From contig NZ_JAUSTI010000002.1 of the NCBI RefSeq assembly GCF_030812775.1, positions 372,001-436,000 of the forward strand: a stretch of DNA of 64,000 nucleotides, given 5' to 3'. A program made the position numbers and the translations under genes. The DNA comes from Paenibacillus tundrae. Its GTDB lineage: Bacteria; Bacillota; Bacilli; Paenibacillales; Paenibacillaceae. The notes beneath the pieces were generated by a model. It worked only from the letters and a program-made list of their open reading frames with translations, made no database searches and was not told the DNA's origin. Shown one piece after another: positions 38,868 to 47,109 of this stretch (positions are counted from its first letter, which is position 1; every line of letters starts with the position of its first letter).

Positions 38868-40346
38868 TCAGACTCCTGTTCTTCTTCGTGCAAAAAATGA
38901 ACGCTTCTTCGGCAACTGCCCAATCATATGGGTGAAAATGTGAGCAAATATTTTATCCATATGTGGTTCTCGGTCAAATGGATCAATGTTCAACGGCAAA
39001 CTATATACATTGGACGTATCCAGTGATTTTCGAATACGCTGGACAGCATCCGACGATGCTAGTGGCAGACAGTATATCCATTTGTCTCTTGGAAAACGAT
39101 GATTTGAACGGACAAACGCATGAATCTCCGCTTGTCTCCACTCGGCTCCTGAACCAATCACAATAGGTAGATCAGCTCTAAGAAACTCCTCAAGTCGATT
39201 CTGATCCTGTCCACTCCCGAGATCCATAATGATGAATTGATAACTTCCACCAAGTAAAGACAAAATATCAGCTCGTCCGGATTGTTTCCAATAGTGCACA
39301 CCATCAACCTCAAACTGTCTTCCCGATGATAACGACTTACCTGATTGTATAATCTGTTGAATTCGTGAAAATGATTGCGAGCGTGGAGACATCTCGATTA
39401 CAGCAACTTTGAAATTTTGTCTTTCTAAATAGTGACTAATCGCGATAGCTGTATGGGTAACTCCAACACCTGATGAAGCTCCGGTCAGAGCAATTACCCT
39501 TGTTCCTCCATTCATTGTCAGCGTTGTTTCTCCCCCCGAAGTTGCTATACCGGGTCTACGAAGTAACTCTTTACGCACTTCCTCCGCAGATTGAAATCGC
39601 TCATCCGGGCTCAGCCTAAGCAACCGCCTCACGACAGGGATATATGTACGAGGAACATCGCTACGAATCGCACCTTCAACCCCTTGAATCCACTCCGTAT
39701 ATGCACCAGAAGTCATTAAATATAGCATCAATGCTCCTAAGCCATACAAGTCTGAGCGCGCATCCGTCTGTCCAGAACCATATTGTTCAGGGGCAGCAAA
39801 ACCAGCCGTCCCCAGCTTGACGGTGTCCTCAACGTGGTTAGACTTATAGCTCCGCGCAATGCCAAAGTCAATCAGCTTCACTTCATCATCCGAGATGATC
39901 ATAATGTTTGACGGCTTCAGATCTCGATAAATCACAGCTGGATTCAGCCCGTGAAGATAACTCAACACATCCAGAAGCTGCAATATGAATGCAGTCAATT
40001 GTTCCATCGGGAGATTGCCTTTGCACTTCTTAAAGTACTCACTAAGTGTCTCGCCATCAATGTATTCCATGACCAGATAAGTATATCCCTCTTCAACCTG
40101 AACGAAAAAATCAACAATCTGTGGAAGCCGAGGATGTCTCAGTGACGTTAACAACGCCGCTTCTGCCTCCATACTTCCTTCATAAGAGACGCTTGTTATG
40201 CTCTCTTTGATTGCCCAGAACTTACCTGGCAACTTCAAGTCTTCAGCCTTATATACATGACTCATTCCGCCTATACCCAAAACAGACACGATCCGGTATC
40301 TTCCGCCCAGCAGGCTGCCATGCTCCAGTCTGGCCGGATGTCTCAT
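38868..40346 (-). CDS. Ser/Thr protein kinase fused to a ParA-like domain
   Basis: A 492-residue soluble fusion. Residues 1-270 are a Hanks-type kinase: glycine loop LGIGGMSHVY (23-32), Lys47 (AIKE), a catalytic loop YRDLKPSN (Tyr instead of His in HRD, Asp142), Asp160 (DFG), and AAPEQYG (184-190). No transmembrane or PASTA segment follows. Residues about 280-492 form a MinD/ParA/CpaE-like fold with a degenerate P-loop (TGASSGVGVTHTA, Lys lost), NFKVAVIEMSP and a Walker-B-like strand QFIIMDLGSG. It heads the Tad-like operon. ATG 40346 has GGAG 8 bases upstream. Phosphorylation of a Tad component is a reasonable guess, not shown. Confidence 0.85.
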   Translation of the reverse strand: MRHPARLEHGSLLGGRYRIVSVLGIGGMSHVYKAEDLKLPGKFWAIKESITSVSYEGSMEAEAALLTSLRHPRLPQIVDFFVQVEEGYTYLVMEYIDGETLSEYFKKCKGNLPMEQLTAFILQLLDVLSYLHGLNPAVIYRDLKPSNIMIISDDEVKLIDFGIARSYKSNHVEDTVKLGTAGFAAPEQYGSGQTDARSDLYGLGALMLYLMTSGAYTEWIQGVEGAIRSDVPRTYIPVVRRLLRLSPDERFQSAEEVRKELLRRPGIATSGGETTLTMNGGTRVIALTGASSGVGVTHTAIAISHYLERQNFKVAVIEMSPRSQSFSRIQQIIQSGKSLSSGRQFEVDGVHYWKQSGRADILSLLGGSYQFIIMDLGSGQDQNRLEEFLRADLPIVIGSGAEWRQAEIHAFVRSNHRFPRDKWIYCLPLASSDAVQRIRKSLDTSNVYSLPLNIDPFDREPHMDKIFAHIFTHMIGQLPKKRSFFARRRTGV

Positions 40347-40371
40347 ATGCCACACTCCTCTCTGACACAAC

Positions 40372-40443
40372 AAAAAAGGGAAAGCTTCACCGAAGTTACG
40401 AACCAAAATCATTGGTTCATTCACTCCGGGATGCTTTCCCTTC
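40372..40443 (-). promoter_or_regulatory. Attenuator-like hairpin leader of the Tad-like operon
   Basis: On the minus strand three nested paired blocks are seen: GGGAAAGC/GCTTTCCC (outer), CCGGAGT/ACTTCGG (one G-T wobble) and GAACCAA/TTGGTTC (inner). The outer stem is followed directly by T6 and then, after 24 bases, by the kinase start. The hairpin begins about 20 bases after the predicted transcription start, so it acts as a leader terminator. Confidence 0.72.
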
Positions 40444-40469
40444 AATTCGTTATGGTTAATATTGGTATC

Positions 40470-40499
40470 ATTATAGTACATGCAATAATAGATTGTAAA
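40470..40499 (-). promoter_or_regulatory. Promoter of the Tad-like operon
   Basis: Minus-strand -35 TTTACA (40494-40499), an 18-base spacer and a perfect -10 TATAAT (40470-40475). The predicted start near 40462 leaves a leader of about 115 bases. Confidence 0.8.
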
Positions 40500-40552
40500 G
40501 CTAAAAAATTTAAGTTCGTTCACGTACTGGATCGTTTCAACATAAAGTGCGT

Positions 40553-40717
40553 GTTCAAAAAGGACGGTTTTCAGTACCGAGAAGATGGAATGAAGATAGA
40601 AATGGAGTAGCGGAGCGTAGGCAAACTACGTGAGCAACGGACATTTCGGCTGAATTCCATATTCGACGCTGAGATGCCGTCAGGCATCCCTCGTAATCAA
40701 AATTGTACTTTTTGAAC
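40553..40717. repeat. MITE-like inverted-repeat element
   Basis: A 165-bp element with imperfect 19-bp terminal inverted repeats (GTTCAAAAAGGACGGTTTT and AAAATTGTACTTTTTGAAC, 3 mismatches). Internal palindromes (GATGCC/GGCATC, CGTAG/CTACG) suggest a folded RNA or DNA structure. It has no ORF and lies between the Tad-like operon promoter and the RlmM-like gene. It resembles short interspersed repeats that I recall from Paenibacillus genomes; copy number cannot be checked here. Confidence 0.6.
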
Positions 40718-40754
40718 AACCTCTTAAATTTCAATTCACTCTATAACGTTTACG

Positions 40755-41804
40755 TTAATACTTAATCATGTAAAGTGTAATCTCTTCCCGATTGTGGAAC
40801 AGTTGTTTAGAGCGTTGAATCTGCATACGTGAGCGCTCAAACGTAGCAATAACTTCCTTAATCAGAGCAAGTGGCTTCTTATGCAGCAACTTCACTGTAA
40901 CAACAGCGGTTCCGCCTGATTGTAGACTATATAGAAGGTCAGATACAAGGCGGCTCATCAACTTAGGACTCCAACTCATATCACATACAAGCAGGTCAAA
41001 TTCTCCGTCATGAAAACGAACATCCCCTGCATTCTTCTTCAAAAATGTCAATCGAGGTGACTGCAGCAGGGTTGCATCCATTTTGGCAGGGTCAACAGCT
41101 GTTACTTCTAACCCACGTTCTAGCAAGAAAGACGTCCAACCACCGGGTGCAGCTCCAATATCTAATGCTTTGCGGAACGATGTAAAGTCGATTCCAAACG
41201 TCTGCTCTGCTTCAAGTAGCTTGAACTTCGCACGAGAAATCTGACCTTCTTCCTTTTGGAAGCGGATCGCTCCGCCACTCCAATCAGAGAGGTTCTGTTC
41301 AGGCTTAGAAATCCCGGCATATAACGTATCATTTGAGACAAATACCGAAATAACAAAATCAGCATCGCGGATAACCCATTCGCAATTGAGTTCGTGCAAT
41401 TTATCCGTTAACAGTTGCTTCAACGAAGCAGCATTTTCCTCCCAGAAAGCTGACTCCGTTTTGCGAACCTGCAATACAACACGCTCTCCGGTCAATTCAG
41501 ATCGATTCAGAACAAAAGCAACAAACTTATCCAACGCTTCCTCTGTATTCTCTGTACTTTCTTGGAATTGAACAGGTTGAATATGCCGCAAAAACGTAGG
41601 AGACTCCGCTAACAGCTTCTTCGATACTTCTTCTTCAGCGACAGGTAGACCCGCAAGCAAAATTTCACCTGGTACGACGACTGTGCTCTTAACTGCACCA
41701 AAAGTACGGCGCAGCTCCTCTTGAGCATATGGAGCAAATCCATGATTGGCTGTGCATATAAATCGAGAAAAGTTTCCTTCTCCCCAAGACGACTGTGTAC
41801 TCAA
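40755..41804 (-). CDS. RlmM-like FtsJ-fold RNA methyltransferase
   Basis: A 349-residue SAM-dependent methyltransferase. An N-terminal THUMP-like region (about 1-170) is followed by a Rossmann domain with LDIGAAPGGWTSFLLERG (SAM motif I), AVDPAKM and FDLLVCDMSWSP. The catalytic tetrad K-D-K-E of 2'-O methyltransferases can be placed at SRAKFKLLEA, CDMSW, TVKLL and REEITLY. It is similar to RlmM, which methylates 23S rRNA C2498, but the exact target is uncertain. TTG 41804 has GGAGGG 9 bases upstream. It is the last gene of the repair operon. Confidence 0.85.
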   Translation of the reverse strand: MSTQSSWGEGNFSRFICTANHGFAPYAQEELRRTFGAVKSTVVVPGEILLAGLPVAEEEVSKKLLAESPTFLRHIQPVQFQESTENTEEALDKFVAFVLNRSELTGERVVLQVRKTESAFWEENAASLKQLLTDKLHELNCEWVIRDADFVISVFVSNDTLYAGISKPEQNLSDWSGGAIRFQKEEGQISRAKFKLLEAEQTFGIDFTSFRKALDIGAAPGGWTSFLLERGLEVTAVDPAKMDATLLQSPRLTFLKKNAGDVRFHDGEFDLLVCDMSWSPKLMSRLVSDLLYSLQSGGTAVVTVKLLHKKPLALIKEVIATFERSRMQIQRSKQLFHNREEITLYMIKY

Positions 41805-41810
41805 ATTGTG

Positions 41811-42590
41811 TTACCCTCCAGAACGTACGCGTATCCAAGGACGTCCATCATCCCACTGGATCTCGACCGGAATATCGTACGTAAGCTTAATTGTTTCTTC
41901 TATTAATACATCGTGTTTAGGTCCTGCTGCAGCAACACGACCATCACGAATCAACGCCACATGTGTAAACAAGGGTACGATTTCTTCGACATGATGGGTT
42001 ACATACACGACCGTTATATTACGCTTGCGTAGACGATCAATCTCAGCCAGCATTTTTTCTCGTTCGTAGAGATCCAAGCCTGCACAAGGCTCGTCCATAA
42101 TTAGTAATTTGGGATCTGCCATTAAGGATCGCGCTAGCATGACTTTTTTCCGTTCTCCCTGCGAGAGTGTTCCAAGTGCATGATTGGCTAGTTTGGCAAA
42201 TCCCATCTCGTCAAGAAGTTTCAACGCTTTCTCTTTAACTTCATCTGGAATAGTCTGATAAAAGCGTAAAAATGCATACGCACCTGTAGCCACGACTTCC
42301 CATACTGGATCTCGCGGCGTGAGCTTTTCAATCAAGGTCTGACTGATATAACCTATTTCCTTACGCACTTCTCTAACATCACATTGTCCGTATAAATTAC
42401 CAAGCACTTCTATTCGTCCATGGCTAGGGAACATATATCCATTCATCATTTCAAGTAGTGTTGTCTTTCCAGAGCCATTTCGCCCTAGAATGACCCAATG
42501 CTGACCTTCGCGGATGTCTAGATCTACGTTATCAAGAATCTGAAGATCTTCACGTTTAAGTGAGACCTGCTGCATCTTAATTATACTCAT
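41811..42590 (-). CDS. Stand-alone ABC ATPase (YlmA-like)
   Basis: A 259-residue ABC ATPase: Walker A GRNGSGKT, signature LSQGERKKV, Walker B LLIMDEPCAGLD and switch VYVTHHVEEI. It has no permease partner nearby, like Bacillus YlmA/ModF-type ATPases. It overlaps the thioredoxin gene by an ATGA and ends 6 bases before the RlmM-like gene. Function unknown; candidate roles are metal-cofactor export with a distant permease or a ribosome-linked role. Confidence 0.88.
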   Translation of the reverse strand: MSIIKMQQVSLKREDLQILDNVDLDIREGQHWVILGRNGSGKTTLLEMMNGYMFPSHGRIEVLGNLYGQCDVREVRKEIGYISQTLIEKLTPRDPVWEVVATGAYAFLRFYQTIPDEVKEKALKLLDEMGFAKLANHALGTLSQGERKKVMLARSLMADPKLLIMDEPCAGLDLYEREKMLAEIDRLRKRNITVVYVTHHVEEIVPLFTHVALIRDGRVAAAGPKHDVLIEETIKLTYDIPVEIQWDDGRPWIRVRSGG

Positions 42591-42904
42591 TTTAGCACCG
42601 CCTTCCGAATCTCATTCAGCAAATGCTCTACTGAACTCATTCGATAGACCATCTTGGGCACACCCTGCTCTCCATCGAATATCATTACCGCAGGAACACT
42701 CGAAATCTGAAATTGTTGTACAAGTTCAGGAATGTCATGAATGTTCATCTCAAACAGAATATCAGCCGGTAGCAGATGCTCAGCAATCTCTAGCATACGA
42801 CGCGCAGCAACACATGTACCGCATAGAGGCGTATATATAAATACAGCCTGCGGCACACCTTCCCATACACTGCGCATTAACATTTTGGATGTAATTGGCT
42901 TCAT
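42587..42904 (-). CDS. Thioredoxin-family protein
   Basis: A 105-residue thioredoxin-fold protein with active site TPLCGTC and a cis-proline region (SSVPAV). It lacks a signal peptide, so it acts in the cytoplasm. It resembles small YtpP/YusE-type thioredoxins. ATGA overlaps at both ends couple it to the cREC and ABC genes. Confidence 0.88.
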   Translation of the reverse strand: MKPITSKMLMRSVWEGVPQAVFIYTPLCGTCVAARRMLEIAEHLLPADILFEMNIHDIPELVQQFQISSVPAVMIFDGEQGVPKMVYRMSSVEHLLNEIRKAVLK

Positions 42905-43242
42905 ACGGCATTGTCCTCAGCAGCCACTCGAAGCATAACTTCTCCTGTCATTGGGCCATTATGAATGGTTACAGCATCCGGCTTGTTGCTATATAACATT
43001 TCATACATCTGCCGTTTGCCATACATGCTCGATGTATGCAAATAGATCTCACGTGGATACAGCCCTTCTCTCACAATAGAAGCCGCCACTTCACCGCCGT
43101 TTGGCGAATCTGGCCCCAGCTCATAATCGAGAGATAGTATATCCACATTGCCCTCTCGAAGAAGCATCAGACACTCTTCAGCATTTGTAGCTAATACAAA
43201 CCCTTTCGGACAGGCTCTGTAATCATCCAAAAATACATGCAT
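42901..43242 (-). CDS. Cyclic-phosphate processing receiver (cREC) protein
   Basis: A 113-residue protein matching the cREC (PF20274-type) family described by Aravind and co-workers: FLDDYR (Asp6, Asp7, Arg9), LSLDYELG (Asp39) and YLHTSS. It has a receiver-like fold without normal response-regulator partners, and a predicted role in processing cyclic phosphates on RNA ends. Here it is translated between endonuclease IV and a thioredoxin, in an operon that ends with an RNA methyltransferase. Domain databases may misname it a cell-division protein. Confidence 0.75.
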   Translation of the reverse strand: MHVFLDDYRACPKGFVLATNAEECLMLLREGNVDILSLDYELGPDSPNGGEVAASIVREGLYPREIYLHTSSMYGKRQMYEMLYSNKPDAVTIHNGPMTGEVMLRVAAEDNAV

Positions 43243-43263
43243 ACAATCGCTCCTCTCCCCTGT

Positions 43264-44112
43264 TTATAACCAGGAACGCATGAGCGAAAGATCATCACGG
43301 TGCGTTCCATCTTCGCCTGATTCCGTCTCGAGCACGACTACCGCTTGTTGAAATTCAGACGAGCTGAGCAGCTCCTGCATCCCTTGTAGACCTATAAATC
43401 CTTGCCCTATTCTGGCATGTCTATCTTTACAAGATGCAGACGCATACTTCGAATCATTAAAATGTACCGCCGCAAGCCATTCCCAGTATCCGAGCTGTCT
43501 GCCTTTCTCCAACATCGCACCTTCGTTTCCTCGATCCCACATGCCTGAAGCAAAAGCATGGCAGGTGTCAAAGCAAAAAGCAATATGTTCAGGAAACTGG
43601 CTAAGCTTACGAATTTGTACTAGTTCCTCCATCGTGGTTCCCATGAGGCCATGATCGCCCGCTTGATTCTCAAGCAGTATTTTAGCCTGTCCCATCCAAC
43701 TTTGCAGAACTGTATCCAGGCATTGAATGAGATTTTGATAACCCTCAAGTGGGTTATTGCTCTTCATGTGACCAAAATGAACGACCGTTCCAACCGATCC
43801 GCAAGCCTCAGCAATTTCCAAATCATTGCGGATCGATGAAACGATGGCATGAAACGCCGCCTCTCCTCGGGTCATGCCTATTGCTGGATTCGTAGGATAA
43901 GGTGAATGCCCTATGGATGCTATCCCATGCTGCTCACACCATTCCCTGCACTGTTTCGCATCACTCTGGTCGAAATCCTTCAGTACAAGACTTCGGGGGT
44001 TTTTCGGAAAATATTGAAAAGCTGTCGCTCCAATTCCATGCGCCCTCTTAGCTGCTTGAAGAAAACCTCCCCGCGTGCTCACATGTGCACCGATTCCTTG
44101 TTTAGGCCTCAT
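43264..44112 (-). CDS. nfo: Endonuclease IV (AP endonuclease family 2)
   Basis: A 282-residue zinc-dependent AP endonuclease that cuts 5' to abasic sites. Metal-site motifs include GAHVSTRGG at the N-terminus, FCFDTCHAFASG, VHFNDSKYASASCKDRHARIGQG and VVLETES. The length is standard. It overlaps fpg by 11 bases, joining a glycosylase and an AP endonuclease that act successively in base-excision repair. Confidence 0.93.
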   Translation of the reverse strand: MRPKQGIGAHVSTRGGFLQAAKRAHGIGATAFQYFPKNPRSLVLKDFDQSDAKQCREWCEQHGIASIGHSPYPTNPAIGMTRGEAAFHAIVSSIRNDLEIAEACGSVGTVVHFGHMKSNNPLEGYQNLIQCLDTVLQSWMGQAKILLENQAGDHGLMGTTMEELVQIRKLSQFPEHIAFCFDTCHAFASGMWDRGNEGAMLEKGRQLGYWEWLAAVHFNDSKYASASCKDRHARIGQGFIGLQGMQELLSSSEFQQAVVVLETESGEDGTHRDDLSLMRSWL

Positions 44113-44923
44113 TTTGGCAATTCGGACAGAAAAATGCCTTCTTGCCCGTAATTTCTACTCGCTCGATTGTTCCCCCACAGCGCGGACAAGCTTCCCCTTC
44201 TCGATCATATACTCGGCACTGTTCATCATAACTACCTGTCTTCGTATCTCCGTTCATTAAGGGCATTTCCATATAACCACCCTCTGAAGCAGCTTCTCTA
44301 AGCACGGATTGCATCGCGTGATATAACCGCTCCGTTAGTTCAGTCGAAGAAGCAATATTTTGCGTTTTGGAGCTTGGTCTGAGCCCAGCTGCAAATGCAA
44401 TTTCGTCAGAGTAACAATTACCGATGCCTGCGATAATATGCTGATTCACTAGGGTAGTTTTGAGTGTACCCCTTCTTCCTTTCAGCAAATTCGCAAAACG
44501 TTCTGCATTCATACGACGATCCAGTGGCTCTGGGCCAAGATCCGACATCGCTTCTTCTGTTTCTTTCGAAGTAAGCAGGTGCAGATAACCCAAACGAAGG
44601 CCGATAAAGAACAACGTATATTCTCCAAATTGAATCTCGACTTGTGTGGAGCGATCTGGACGCTCTGCTTCCGTGCCCCAGTATATCATTCCACCTAACA
44701 TGAGATGAAGAACAAGCCGTTTCCCATTAGCTAAATGGAAAATAAGGTGCTTCGCTCTACGCTCGACAAAAATAACTCGATTCCCTATAAGCTCTTGTGA
44801 GAAAGCCTGAACTTCTTTATTAATGGATTTATCCCGATTAACAATCACACCTGTGATCGGTAAATCCAATATTTTTTCAGATAGTAATACTCTGTAATTT
44901 TCCATTTCCGGCAGTTCTGGCAT
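44102..44923 (-). CDS. mutM: Fpg/MutM-type DNA glycosylase
   Basis: A 273-residue bifunctional glycosylase/AP lyase of the Fpg/Nei family. Catalytic residues are Pro2 and Glu3 (MPELPE) with Lys58 (RRAKHL). The C-terminal zinc finger shows CPRC and CPNC, with a Lys-Lys (GKKAFF) at the position usually held by Arg. It removes 8-oxoguanine and ring-opened purines. ATG 44923 restores the Pro-Glu start needed for catalysis; an earlier in-frame ATG at 44974 lies within the HAD gene and is rejected. Confidence 0.9.
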   Translation of the reverse strand: MPELPEMENYRVLLSEKILDLPITGVIVNRDKSINKEVQAFSQELIGNRVIFVERRAKHLIFHLANGKRLVLHLMLGGMIYWGTEAERPDRSTQVEIQFGEYTLFFIGLRLGYLHLLTSKETEEAMSDLGPEPLDRRMNAERFANLLKGRRGTLKTTLVNQHIIAGIGNCYSDEIAFAAGLRPSSKTQNIASSTELTERLYHAMQSVLREAASEGGYMEMPLMNGDTKTGSYDEQCRVYDREGEACPRCGGTIERVEITGKKAFFCPNCQNEA

Positions 44924-44931
44924 GATAACAT

Positions 44932-45741
44932 CTACCCCTTCTTGGATGCTTGGCCTGTCGTCTGCGACAGCCACTCAATCAGTTTATGCAAATCTTCAAA
45001 CACATGATCAGGACGCGCCTTCGCCGCTTGAATATGTCCATCCATATTATCACGTGTCGTAACACCGGTGAGTACCAGCAACGTTTCACACCCCGCTGCC
45101 ACCCCTGCTGCAATATCGGTACGCATGTTGTCTCCAATTACAGCAACATCTTCCGCTCTTAGATTGAGACGGTGAATAGCAGATCTCATAATAATGCTGG
45201 ACGGTTTTCCGATTACCGTTGGCTGAACTCCGGTTGCTGCTTCAATGGCAGCTCCAATTGTTCCCGCGCCTGGCGTTAATCCATCGTCAGAAGGAAGTTG
45301 AAGATCTGGGTTGGTCATGATAAATTGAGCCCCAGCATTAATCCATCGTAAGGCTTTAGTTAATTTAGCATAGGTAAACTCACGATCAATCCCCTGAATG
45401 ACGTATTGTGGATCAATTTCAGTAAGCTCAAGTCCTGCCCCAGCAATAGCTTTCAACAATCCGTCTTCCCCAATACAGGCAACTTTAGCACCTGGAGATT
45501 CTTGAGCAACATACTCAGCTGCAGCTACTGCAGATGTACACACCTGAGAAGCTTTGGCAGGAATCCCCATACCATTCAGATGCTCCGCTACTCCTTCGGG
45601 TGTTCGTGAAGAGTTATTCGTCACATATAAATAAGGAATCCCCTGCTTGTCTAATGTTCGAATGAGCTTGTCAGCTCCTTCGATCCGGTGCTTACCATGA
45701 TAGAGTGTGCCGTCTAGGTCAATTAAATAGGCCTTAACCAC
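44932..45741 (-). CDS. HAD-IIA (NagD-like) phosphatase
   Basis: A HAD-superfamily subfamily IIA phosphatase of about 269 residues. Motifs are LIDLDGTLYHG (nucleophile Asp), VTNNSSRTP, a Lys in KPSSIIMRSA, and GDNMRTDIAAGVAAG. Substrate unknown; such enzymes often act on nucleotides or sugar phosphates. GTG 45741 gives a workable SD (AAAGGG, about 10 bases); GTG 45750 is too close to it. It is the first gene of the operon with fpg and nfo, its stop lying 9 bases before the fpg start. Confidence 0.86.
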   Translation of the reverse strand: MVKAYLIDLDGTLYHGKHRIEGADKLIRTLDKQGIPYLYVTNNSSRTPEGVAEHLNGMGIPAKASQVCTSAVAAAEYVAQESPGAKVACIGEDGLLKAIAGAGLELTEIDPQYVIQGIDREFTYAKLTKALRWINAGAQFIMTNPDLQLPSDDGLTPGAGTIGAAIEAATGVQPTVIGKPSSIIMRSAIHRLNLRAEDVAVIGDNMRTDIAAGVAAGCETLLVLTGVTTRDNMDGHIQAAKARPDHVFEDLHKLIEWLSQTTGQASKKG

Positions 45742-46093
45742 ACATAACACGCCCTTTCTTTAATTCCATTAACATTTCATGTCTTTAACTATAGAACCTT
45801 AAATCCAACGTGAAGCTATGTATGAAGTCTTAAACAGAGTATTTTCCCACTGAGTCACAACACGTCGAACTGAATCGAACACGGACATATGACATTGCGC
45901 GCCTTCTGTACAAGCTTGTCAATTCCTGCGCTTTCCCGGAAAATAATTTGATTTATTTCCCTGCTTATACTGCACATCCTACACGCTTTCTCGCCAGATT
46001 GCAAAAGGGACCTTGGGAGTAACTTTCCCGCAGTCCCGGTTCTTCATGAATTCCTCATTCACGCTTGATTAGATGGATCAATCTGCTACAGGA
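45742..46093. other. Non-coding region before the repair operon
   Basis: About 350 bases with no ORF and no strong hairpin. A TTGACA on the minus strand (45915-45920) without a good -10 may belong to the repair-operon promoter. Nothing else is recognised. Confidence 0.45.
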
Positions 46094-47032
46094 TTATAGT
46101 CCTTCCTTCCACGATGCCAGGGGAATCAGTTGATGCTCAATGGCAAGTAACGTATTCGGAAATAATTCCTGTGCCTCTTCCAAAAGTGGCCGTAGTTGCT
46201 CTTCATCTTTGTAGCGAGAACTAAAATGAGTCAAGATCAACTGCCCTACGTTCGATGCTCTTGCCGCTTCAGCCGCTTCTTGAGCTGTGCTGTGATAGTA
46301 CTCGTGAGCAGTATCGGCCAAATCATGCATAAATGTAGCTTCATGAACAAGCACATCCGCATCTTGAGCAAGTGTTCGCACATGATCACACGGACGTGTA
46401 TCTCCCAGAATCGTAATGATTTTCCCACGTTTAGGTGCGCCCAGAACATCCTCTGGACGGACTAAGGAACCATCTTCCAACGTAATCGTTTCACCACGTT
46501 TAAGCCTTCCGAAGAGCGGACCTGGTTTCAATCCGTATTCCGCAAGCTTCGCAGAATCTAAGCTGCCAGGACGGTCTTTTTCTGTAATGCGGTACCCGTA
46601 GCTATCAATTCGGTGCTCCAATAACTCAGATTCAACAATGAAGCTGTCATCTTCAAAAATTTTACCACCCGTATGCTCCACAATCGTAAGCTCATAGTTG
46701 ATACGAGATTGGCTTAATTCCATAGCGGTTGATATCATACGCTCTGTTCCCGGTGGTCCGTACAACGTCAAAGGTGTTGTCCCACCCTGATATGCTCTGC
46801 TTGATAGTAAACCCGGAAGACCAAATACATGATCTCCATGCAGATGGGTAATAAAAATTTTCTCCAATTTGCTCAGTTTAAGCGGAGAGCTTAAGATCTG
46901 GTGTTGTGTTCCTTCCCCGCAGTCAAACAACCATAACGCTCTTCGTTCGTCTAACATTCGAAGTCCTATGGAAGTTACATTCCGCTGCAGCGTAGGTACA
47001 CCAGCGTTAGTTCCCAGGAAATATAGTTCCAC
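46094..47032 (-). CDS. rnz: Ribonuclease Z
   Basis: A 312-residue metallo-beta-lactamase-fold tRNA 3'-processing endonuclease. The metal site THLHGDH gives His63, His65, Asp67 and His68; other conserved parts are FDCGEGTQHQ, VHEATF, YYHSTAQEAAEAA and LTHFSSRY. The length is close to B. subtilis Rnz. GTG 47032 has GAGGTG 9 bases upstream, and the metH terminator lies just upstream, so the longer frame to 47077 would place its start inside a terminator stem and is rejected. Confidence 0.93.
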   Translation of the reverse strand: MELYFLGTNAGVPTLQRNVTSIGLRMLDERRALWLFDCGEGTQHQILSSPLKLSKLEKIFITHLHGDHVFGLPGLLSSRAYQGGTTPLTLYGPPGTERMISTAMELSQSRINYELTIVEHTGGKIFEDDSFIVESELLEHRIDSYGYRITEKDRPGSLDSAKLAEYGLKPGPLFGRLKRGETITLEDGSLVRPEDVLGAPKRGKIITILGDTRPCDHVRTLAQDADVLVHEATFMHDLADTAHEYYHSTAQEAAEAARASNVGQLILTHFSSRYKDEEQLRPLLEEAQELFPNTLLAIEHQLIPLASWKEGL

Positions 47033-47061
47033 TCTGGATTGCACCTCTTTCTGCTGCCAGC

Positions 47062-47089
47062 AAAAAGCCTCCGACAATGCGGAGGGCTT
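47062..47089 (-). terminator. Terminator of metH
   Basis: A minus-strand stem AAAGCCCTCCG/CGGAGGCTTTTT, about 20 bases after the metH stop and just before the rnz start. Confidence 0.88.
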
Positions 47090-47109
47090 TGCCTGACCAT
47101 TTTATTATA

